From NCBI RefSeq assembly GCF_018100795.1, contig NZ_JAGJDY010000006.1, positions 62,001-126,000 of the forward strand: a DNA stretch of 64,000 bases. Reading direction: 5' to 3'. Under the pieces are notes generated by a model that worked only from the letters and a program-made list of their open reading frames with translations, was not told the origin of the DNA and did no database searches. Shown piece by piece: positions 58,288 to 64,000 of this stretch (the stretch's first letter is position 1; each line of letters starts with the position of its first letter). Source of the DNA: Alteromonas sp. MMG017 (GTDB lineage: Bacteria; Pseudomonadota; Gammaproteobacteria; Enterobacterales; Alteromonadaceae). Position numbers and translations under genes: made by a program.

Positions 58288-58327
58288 AGCGCAAATTACG
58301 CAGTAACAGCTTAGCGCAATTTACGCA
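58288..58327. repeat. 15-bp near-identical direct repeat
   Basis: AGCGCAAATTACGCA (58288-58302) and AGCGCAATTTACGCA (58313-58327) differ at one base, with 25-base period. The second copy overlaps the last codons of the small membrane protein gene. Confidence 0.8.
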
Positions 58328-58553
58328 TTAATAATATGCGGTCTATTCTTCTCGCGCTTGAGGTCATCATGTTTTGACTTATTTTGAGCCATCCACGAGC
58401 ACGAGGCCAATCGTAGCTTAATAATACCAAACCACCTATTACCAAAAGAATTGAGCCTGGTAATAGGGTTAAAATAATGCCGCCGATAAAAAGAATGCCA
58501 CCAAGGGTTAATCGAACAATTTTCACGATTACTTTTCCAGCTAATTGAAACAA
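58311..58553 (-). CDS. Small PGPGW-like membrane protein
   Basis: An 80-residue protein with two close membrane helices forming a hairpin: VRLTLGGILFIGGIILTLLPG and SILLVIGGLVLLSYDWPRAR, then a basic cytoplasmic tail (SARRIDRILLMRKLR). The LLPG turn and WPRAR after helix two resemble the PGPGW family of small membrane proteins. Function unknown. The other open frame here (58321-58563) is out of phase and lacks this pattern. Confidence 0.7.
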   Translation of the reverse strand: MFQLAGKVIVKIVRLTLGGILFIGGIILTLLPGSILLVIGGLVLLSYDWPRARGWLKISQNMMTSSARRIDRILLMRKLR

Positions 58554-58676
58554 CTACCTGCATTGTGGTTCAAATCTTAAACATTGCCAACCAGAAAAGT
58601 GTAAACAAGTGTATAACGCGATTAAATTCGTATGAGCAAAGGTTTGCTTAGCGCCGCTATTTAGTACTTATCACTC

Positions 58677-59609
58677 TTAAACAAGCCCCAGCATGGCCAA
58701 GCCGCCGAAACCAATGGCAGTAATAGGAAGCGATACCAACGTGCTTAGGGCAATGATACTGGCCGCCAAGCGATGATCGCCACCTAAGTTTCTTACCATT
58801 ACGTAACTGGCTGCGGCTGTCGGGGCAATAGACAGTAATAACACTATGCCTAGCTCCATGCCTCTAAAGCCTGCTAAATAAGCCATACCCACCAGTAAGG
58901 CGGGGTAGACAATACATTTACTTATTGTGGCTAACGCAATGTTATACCGGTCGCTAGAAAAAGAACGAAACTGCAGCGACGCGCCAGTACAAATAAGTGC
59001 CAAGGGCAGGGTAAGCTGGGCAAAGTATTCGCCAGTTCTTAATGCCACCTCGGGTAACGACCATTGGAAATAAGAAAATGGTAATGCTGCCACAATCGAA
59101 ATAATAAGGGGGTTGCGTGCAATGCCTTTAATTTGGTTTATAGGCGCCGTAAAACCGACCTGATAGAAGTTAAGTACAAACACCGACATAACATTGTACA
59201 AAATAGTAATACAGCCCATATAAACCGATGCCGCCGCTAAGCCTTCTTGCCCGTAAGTATTTGCGCAATACGCCAAGCCAATAATCCCCATATTGGCTCT
59301 AAAACCACCTTGCACTACTACACCGCGAGCATTTTTAGGGGTCACCGTGAAATGCACTAATAGCATTAATACCGCGCATATTAGTACCGAGCCACTTATC
59401 CCAATAGCGATAAGGGTTAAGTTAGCTGCGTTTGAAAAGTCTGACTGGCTAATAGATAGAAACAGGAGTGCGGGTAGGGCAACGTTGAATACTAACTTTG
59501 AACCCGATTCGATAAAGGCTTCATTTAACCAGCGGATGCGAAAGAACACCCAGCCCATTAAAAGTAGGATTAAAACAGGCACTAGGGTACTGGTGATAAA
59601 TGAAAGCAT
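58677..59609 (-). CDS. AEC (auxin efflux carrier) family transporter
   Basis: A 310-residue membrane protein with about ten helices in two five-helix repeats. GGFRANMGIIGLAY (about 101-114) has the Asn of the first crossover, and IAPTAAASYVMVRNLGG is in the second half, both typical of AEC/MdcF-type carriers. Substrates in bacteria include malonate, malate and other carboxylates; none can be assigned. No ribosome site is evident ahead of the ATG. Monocistronic. Confidence 0.9.
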   Translation of the reverse strand: MLSFITSTLVPVLILLLMGWVFFRIRWLNEAFIESGSKLVFNVALPALLFLSISQSDFSNAANLTLIAIGISGSVLICAVLMLLVHFTVTPKNARGVVVQGGFRANMGIIGLAYCANTYGQEGLAAASVYMGCITILYNVMSVFVLNFYQVGFTAPINQIKGIARNPLIISIVAALPFSYFQWSLPEVALRTGEYFAQLTLPLALICTGASLQFRSFSSDRYNIALATISKCIVYPALLVGMAYLAGFRGMELGIVLLLSIAPTAAASYVMVRNLGGDHRLAASIIALSTLVSLPITAIGFGGLAMLGLV

Positions 59610-59759
59610 GGGAGTTAATCGATAAATGCACTAAATTCAGTAGATGAGCAATACTGTATCAAACTTAATCGAGATTGCGGCGGCAACGTGAAAATAAAAT
59701 TTCACTATTTTCAGTGCGATGGGCTAAGCCGCCTTGTTCAAAATGAGAGATTTAAAAGC

Positions 59760-59989
59760 CTAAGCTTTGGGTGCTGCGCAAGATGAACGCTCCACCAAAG
59801 AGCAGGGCACCAGCATGCGGGTGTTCACCGATTTTGGGTTATTAATTTTATTCATTAACATGCGCGCGGCTTCGCCGCCTAGCTCATAAGGTTGCTGTTT
59901 AATAACGGTAATGGGCACCTTATAAAACTCCGCCATGGGTATTTCCTCAAACCCCAGTAAAGACACATCTTGGGCAATAGCATTATTAG
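59760..59989 (-). pseudogene. 3' remnant of a LacI-family regulator gene
   Basis: About 70 residues matching the C-terminal end of a LacI/PurR-type sensor domain: QDVSLLGFEEIPMAEF, PITVIKQQPYELGGEAARMLM, MLVPCSLVERSS. The helix-turn-helix and most of the sensor domain are missing. The frame can be read upstream through GSNNAIA to about 59989 and then loses similarity, where PL6 lyase sequence begins on the other strand. Not expected to bind DNA. Confidence 0.8.
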
Positions 59990-60551
59990 AACCAGCCGTT
60001 CTTCTATGAATATTAACTATGCGTTGTCGGTCGAAAACGTGAAAGTGACCGATTTAGACATTAACGGCTACTTCTACTTCTTTAAAGCGCACCCTGGTAC
60101 TTTTGCCGACTACATCGATATTAAGAATTCCCACATGGAAAACATCACGGGCGCAGTGCTGTCGCTAAATAAAGAAACGGACGACTTAGGGGTTTACAGT
60201 GTAGAAAACTTAACCCTATCGGGTAATACGTTTAAAGACATTAAAGAAGAAGTAGTAACCATTTACCGTGGCGGATTTGATGAAAGTACCTTCGGCCCAG
60301 CCGTTATTATAACTGACAATACACTACACAATGTAGGTAAAGGTTCTACCCATAGAACGGGCGCTTCGATGTATTTTCATGGTGTACAGAACCTACATGT
60401 TAGCGATTCAAAGTGGGTTGATAGCGCCCCTATGTCGCTTTATTTAACCAATGGCGAGCCTATTACTTTGATTGAAAATGTCACTATGAACAATACGCCT
60501 AAGATACAATCAAACAACAATAGTTTTGAAGTGAAAAACGTGACGTACTAA
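59970..60551 (+). pseudogene. 3' remnant of a PL6 polysaccharide lyase gene
   Basis: About 185 residues of right-handed beta-helix sequence resembling the C-terminal part of PL6 alginate lyase/chondroitinase B-like enzymes (YFYFFKAHPGTFADYIDIKN, VVTIYRGGFDESTFGPAVI, GASMYFHGVQNLHVSDS). A complete PL6 enzyme is several hundred residues longer and has a signal peptide, both absent. The apparent TTG start at 59970 lies in the complement of the lacI remnant, so the first residues (to about 59989) are not lyase. The normal stop and a good terminator remain. Confidence 0.78.
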
Positions 60552-60603
60552 AAGCGTTTGTCGTGGTGTAAAACGTTGAATAAACGTTTACGTAAATAAC
60601 ATG

Positions 60604-60631
60604 AACTCGGCATTAAGTGCCGAGTTTTTTT
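60604..60631 (+). terminator. Terminator of the PL6 lyase remnant
   Basis: 9-bp stem AACTCGGCA / TGCCGAGTT with loop TTAAG and a following T-run. It survives downstream of the truncated gene. Confidence 0.88.
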
Positions 60632-60761
60632 ATGCAAAAAATTTGGTTTCGTGCATTAAAACCGATACTCAGTTCAGTACAAAAAGTAAATTCTATCGCT
60701 TAAAGTGATTTTGACGCTTATTCACTAATCCCCAAGTCCTTAGCCCTTGATTGATAATTCT

Positions 60762-60962
60762 ATGAAAAAGCTATATTTAAAGTTTGTTGTAACACACTTT
60801 GTTTTAAGTGCCATCATGTTTTGTGTTTGGTACCTAGTTGCTGGAATAGAGAATGCAAGAGAGATGACGTTCGTCATAAGCACGTTAGCGAGCTGTATAG
60901 CGGCTAAAAATCTTATGGATGACACGTTGAAAGAAAAAGCGCTGACGAGTAATGAGAGCTAA
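60762..60962 (+). CDS. Small hypothetical membrane protein
   Basis: A 66-residue protein with two predicted helices (about 7-26, FVVTHFVLSAIMFCVWYLVA, and about 35-49, MTFVISTLASCIAA) and a charged tail. The ATG at 60762 is preferred to a TTG five codons upstream. No family recognised; support is only the hydrophobic pattern and an uninterrupted frame. Confidence 0.5.
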   Translation: MKKLYLKFVVTHFVLSAIMFCVWYLVAGIENAREMTFVISTLASCIAAKNLMDDTLKEKALTSNES

Positions 60963-61043
60963 CGGTTTAAGTATTGGTTAGCGTGACGCCAGCATAATGT
61001 CTTCTCGATATTTTTCTGAAGATTATCGGCTAGATGCTAGTTT

Positions 61044-61655
61044 TTACCCTATTAAGTAGAGCGAATAAACAAATAGCCAAAGTATTTGAAAGCCATAACT
61101 TAAACGCTGATATAGCCCAGGATGCGTTTTAGCTTTTAGTGCACCTGATAATTTATAAGAATAAAAGAAACAGCCAAGAATGCAGTTAAACGAAAATAAG
61201 CGCAGTGCTATTGGGTAGACGCTGGAAAGCATCACAATGGCAGGCGCGACAATAAACGAAATGAGCATAATTAACCCTGACCACGTATGAATTTTGCAAC
61301 TTGCTGTTGGAGTGGGGGTGTAAGGATCTGCATCCATTGGGAAAAAGCCACATACCCACGTACACACACCATGAACAATAACCATTATGCCTATAATTGT
61401 GGTATTGAGACTTGTGGAAAGAAGATTCGAAGAATTAGCTGCTATTAGATAGTAACCAAATAGAACAAATAAAAGCCCTAATGGGTAATTGTTGATAGCG
61501 GGTGATAGCCTTTGTGTTGGGCTACCAAAGGCGCCAAGTTCGCTACAAAATTGCCTAGTGTGACTGTAGTTTGGGTAATATAACGACGCAATGTAAATAC
61601 CCACTACAATCCATATTGAAGCGATTATTCCTGTATATGACAATAAATCAAACAT
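61044..61655 (-). CDS. DUF998 membrane protein
   Basis: A 203-residue protein with six predicted helices. YPNYSHTRQFCSELGAFGSPTQ is the DUF998 signature between helix 1 and 2, and CTWVCGFFPMDADPYTP follows helix 3. AAGGAAG lies before the ATG at 61655. Function unknown. Confidence 0.88.
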   Translation of the reverse strand: MFDLLSYTGIIASIWIVVGIYIASLYYPNYSHTRQFCSELGAFGSPTQRLSPAINNYPLGLLFVLFGYYLIAANSSNLLSTSLNTTIIGIMVIVHGVCTWVCGFFPMDADPYTPTPTASCKIHTWSGLIMLISFIVAPAIVMLSSVYPIALRLFSFNCILGCFFYSYKLSGALKAKTHPGLYQRLSYGFQILWLFVYSLYLIG

Positions 61656-61728
61656 GCTTTTTTCTTCCTTGAAACTCGTTAAAAGCAATGAGGGTTATAC
61701 ACCAATATGCACAAACATTGCTCTGCTA

Positions 61729-62589
61729 CTAAATTTCTATTTCAACCTGTCGAATGGAGCGGCCAACGCCACCAGCCATTAAACGACTGATGCTACCATT
61801 AACCAACTGTAAATTAACATTTATTACGCTGGGCGAAGGTCGGTTCATTAAATGGCCTTGCTCAATCTGTAACGTCGTATCTTCGAGTCCTTGGCGGTCA
61901 TGTAGATAGCAAGCTAAAGGGCCAGCAGCCATGCCGGTTGCAGATTCTTCGTCTATCCCATAGCGTGGTGCAAACATTCTAGCGCCAGCGTGACGTCCGT
62001 CAACTTCGGTTTCTCTTGAAAACACATAAAAACCTATCAAATCGTATTGTTCGCTTATTTCATTAATAAGGGCTTGATTAGGGTGTATCTCAGCTACAGA
62101 AGACGCATTTTGAAGTGGAGCAAGTAAAAAAGCATTCCCAGTATTTACAATGGTTACTGAGTCGAGCGGCACGTCGCTTGGAAGATTAAGTGCTGCTCGT
62201 ACTTCTTCGGTATCTAATACATCGGTATAGGTTGGCCGAGACTGCTCCATAAATGCCATTGAACCATCAATAATTATTTCTCTCACGCCATCTACGGTCT
62301 CTTTCGACATTCGACCATTTTGCACCAAGCCAAGCTCACTCATTCTGCTAAACGTTGCTATGGTGGCATGGCCGCAATGCGCAATTTGCTGTACTGGGGT
62401 GAAAAACTCCAGCTTTATAGTGGCAACGTCTGAGCGAGAAACAAAAGCAGTCTCAGAAAGCCCCACTTTTTGCGCCACGTGTAGCTTCTGCTGCGCGGTT
62501 AAAGCGTTCGCATCTAAAACCACACCGGCAGAATTTCCACCTGTGTCACCGTCAATAAATGCATTTACTATTTCAACAGAGACTTTCAT
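61729..62589 (-). CDS. PhzF-family isomerase/epimerase-like protein
   Basis: A 286-residue protein with the diaminopimelate-epimerase fold. NAFIDGDTGGNSAGVVLD, GLSETAFV (catalytic Glu), FTPVQQIAHCGHATIA and FAPRYGIDEESATGMAAGPL are PhzF signatures. AGGAG lies six bases before the ATG at 62589. PhzF itself acts in phenazine synthesis, but no other phz gene is near, so a different isomerisation is likely. Monocistronic. Confidence 0.92.
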   Translation of the reverse strand: MKVSVEIVNAFIDGDTGGNSAGVVLDANALTAQQKLHVAQKVGLSETAFVSRSDVATIKLEFFTPVQQIAHCGHATIATFSRMSELGLVQNGRMSKETVDGVREIIIDGSMAFMEQSRPTYTDVLDTEEVRAALNLPSDVPLDSVTIVNTGNAFLLAPLQNASSVAEIHPNQALINEISEQYDLIGFYVFSRETEVDGRHAGARMFAPRYGIDEESATGMAAGPLACYLHDRQGLEDTTLQIEQGHLMNRPSPSVINVNLQLVNGSISRLMAGGVGRSIRQVEIEI

Positions 62590-62999
62590 GAGAGCTCCTT
62601 TACCAAACAATTAAGGCTGAATGTACTAACGTCTTACTACCTTTATATTTGAGATTGGGCAGATGTTTATTAAGAACTATGAATGTATCTTTATTTAGCA
62701 CCCAAATCCAACCCTTCTTGTGCCATCATTTTCTTAACTGCGTTGCGGCATAGCATAATTTGATAGTGAGCATTTAAACCTTAGGAGCACTAAAACCTCA
62801 GGGCCCCTAGAGTCATCATGCCTTATGCAAGCTTCACGTAATTTAGTTTGTTTTCATTACGACGTCTTTTGAATAAATCATGTCGGGATTGATTATCTGT
62901 CATTGCTTCATTCTCATATACTTTTTCTATAGAAAACTTACCCAATACTAGGTGTACTTCTTCACCAAGGTGTCGTTTCGGGTATCAACGAAATTAAGA
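62590..62999. other. Intergenic region with a possible gene remnant
   Basis: About 410 bases. On the minus strand, 62780-62691 is open for 29 codons and ends HYQIMLCRNAVKKMMAQEGL..., which looks like a protein C terminus without its beginning. No start or ribosome site precedes it. The rest shows nothing recognisable apart from an AGGGGCCCT-like palindrome near 62800. Confidence 0.3.
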
Positions 63000-63857
63000 A
63001 TGAAAATGGCACTTGACCCTGACAGATTGATAAATTTAACGCGTTATCCTATTGGTATAATAGGTAAAGATAGAAAAGATTTAATTGCGCAAATAAGCGC
63101 TGAATTAAACCAACATGGCTGCGCAGTGTTAAAAAATTTTCTTACGCCAGAAGGCATCGCGGCTTGTATTCACGAAGCAGATAGCGTTGCTGCACATGGA
63201 CATCATAGCTATTCTCGCACCAACCCGTATTTTACTGCAGAAGATACATCACTGAATGCTGATGACCCTAGGCGAAAATTTTACGAGCGATCAAGTGCTT
63301 TTATTAGCGCGGACAATTTTCTTGAGCAAGCACCTTTACGTACCGTTTTTGACTGCAATGGTTTCGATGCCTTTATACGGGGTTGTTTGCAAATACCTGA
63401 AGACCGTTTTTTTCGCTACGCCGACCCATTAGCAGATGTAATTGTAAATATGGCCACAGAAGGGAATGGTTTTCCATGGCACTTCGATACCAACAACTTT
63501 ACGGTGACACTGGCGCTTCAAAACGCCGATGAGGGTGGAGATTTCGAGTATGCGCCAATGATAAGAACCACAGAATGTGAAAATTTCGAAGAAGTTTCAA
63601 AGGTGCTATCAGGTACTTCAAATCGAGTAGTAAACCTTAAGCTTAAACCGGGCGACCTGCAATTATTTAAAGGGCGCTACTCTTTGCACCGAGTAACACC
63701 GTTAAAAGGAAATACACCCAGATACGTGGCCATATTTTCGTATGTAGAAGAGCCGAGCATGGTAGGTAACGTAGAGCGCACTATGCAACTATATGGCAAA
63801 ACCTTACCCATCCATCACCAACAAGCAAGCTTGAGGGATGATACCCTCATCGACTAA
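63000..63857 (+). CDS. 2-oxoglutarate/Fe(II)-dependent oxygenase, HalD/BesD-like family
   Basis: A 285-residue protein from the ATG at 63000 (a GTG at 62952 is the alternative; neither has a strong ribosome site). The iron triad is visible: His161-x-Asp163 in PWHFDTNNF and His230 in RYSLHRVTP, with Arg241 in TPRYVAIFSY for 2-oxoglutarate. GGDFEYAPMIR lies between. The family includes amino-acid halogenases that replace the Asp by Gly or Ala; the intact Asp here predicts hydroxylation or another oxygenation, not halogenation. The substrate is probably a small molecule, unknown. Confidence 0.82.
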   Translation: MKMALDPDRLINLTRYPIGIIGKDRKDLIAQISAELNQHGCAVLKNFLTPEGIAACIHEADSVAAHGHHSYSRTNPYFTAEDTSLNADDPRRKFYERSSAFISADNFLEQAPLRTVFDCNGFDAFIRGCLQIPEDRFFRYADPLADVIVNMATEGNGFPWHFDTNNFTVTLALQNADEGGDFEYAPMIRTTECENFEEVSKVLSGTSNRVVNLKLKPGDLQLFKGRYSLHRVTPLKGNTPRYVAIFSYVEEPSMVGNVERTMQLYGKTLPIHHQQASLRDDTLID

Positions 63858-64000
63858 TAATGGGGTTCAAGTACTTTTTAAATGCCAAGGTAATCTATCA
63901 AAGTCTCCCGTCCTGTTTTCCGGTTTAAAATACTTTGACCCTACAATCTACTTTTTTCGGCCCTCTTTATAGAGCTTAATATATTTTTAAGCCACTAAAT
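63858..64000. other. Right-end non-coding stretch
   Basis: 143 AT-rich bases after the oxygenase stop. No hairpin with T-tract and no defensible frame are visible before the window ends. Confidence 0.5.

Noticed and set aside
58321-58563. Second open frame of 80 codons overlapping the PGPGW-like gene
   Set aside because: The product is polar and Trp/Asn-rich without domain pattern; the overlapping frame has a clear membrane hairpin.
59970-60551. Intact small secreted beta-helix protein
   Set aside because: No signal peptide, and the first codons are the complement of a lacI gene end; truncation of a larger lyase explains it better.
61729-62589. Phenazine biosynthesis locus
   Set aside because: Only a PhzF-like gene is present; no other phz homologs are near, and PhzF-fold proteins are widespread outside phenazine producers.
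1-64000. tRNA, rRNA, CRISPR arrays, insertion sequences or prophage genes
   Set aside because: No cloverleaf, regular spaced repeats, transposase or phage structural motifs were seen on reading; short direct repeats noted are too few and too close to be an array.

Overview
The window reads as chromosomal DNA of a marine gammaproteobacterium of the order Alteromonadales, most likely Alteromonas or a close relative. The basis is protein resemblance: RNase E, RluC, YceD, FabF and AcpP are close to the Escherichia coli proteins, and the order rne / rluC / yceF / yceD-rpmF-plsX-fabHDG-acpP-fabF-pabC-mltG-tmk-holB-ycfH is the classic gammaproteobacterial one. Accessory genes such as a PL6-type polysaccharide lyase remnant, a GlyGly-CTERM lipoprotein and a Tat-exported molybdenum hydroxylase fit a marine heterotroph. 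I saw no rRNA, tRNA, CRISPR array, prophage or intact insertion sequence.

Layout. 0-10.2 kb: the 3' part of lolE, a glutamate/aspartate-type symporter, a multi-domain Ig-like (Big_1) surface lipoprotein, astB, topA and a DUF2058 gene. 10.3-20.7 kb: an accessory stretch of regulator/target pairs (LysR with an MFS exporter; LysR with a DUF1348-GST-flavoprotein operon; TetR with an exported HAD enzyme), an adenine/adenosine deaminase gene broken by one in-frame stop, elaA and a small-molecule kinase. 20.9-38.2 kb: the conserved core: rne with a long structured leader, rluC, a HAD phosphatase, yceF, then thirteen genes on the plus strand from yceD to ycfH covering ribosomal protein L32, fatty acid synthesis initiation and elongation, folate, murein processing, dTMP kinase and the DNA polymerase III delta' subunit. 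38.2-44.8 kb: a flavin split-barrel protein, an SDR-like NAD(P)-binding protein, a large periplasmic-sensor diguanylate cyclase and an ACE-like M2 peptidase lipoprotein. 45.0-51.4 kb: a run of small envelope proteins (SEC-C, M23, RDD, methyltransferase, DUF1294, esterase, tautomerase, rhombotarget lipoprotein, DUF2157), all on the plus strand. 51.5-55.2 kb: ppsR and ppsA divergent around a probable HexR operator. 55.3-58.6 kb: iorAB-type hydroxylase and a small membrane protein. 58.7-64 kb: an AEC transporter, a deletion scar that has removed the 5' ends of a lacI-type gene and a PL6 lyase gene, a DUF998 protein, a PhzF protein and a 2-oxoglutarate/Fe(II) oxygenase.

How the genes work together. 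The yceD-ycfH block couples translation, lipid, wall and DNA synthesis and appears to be driven by a near-consensus promoter with a GC-rich discriminator placed almost on top of the yceD start codon. ppsA/ppsR form a gluconeogenic switch (synthase plus its kinase/phosphorylase) with a HexR-like site between them. The most informative genome-evolution signals are the single-codon break of the deaminase and the lacI/PL6 deletion junction. No complete new multi-gene system could be proved. The best candidates for something little described are the envelope cluster at 45-51 kb with its double-signal lipoprotein, and the exported haloacid-dehalogenase-like enzyme with its TetR neighbour.
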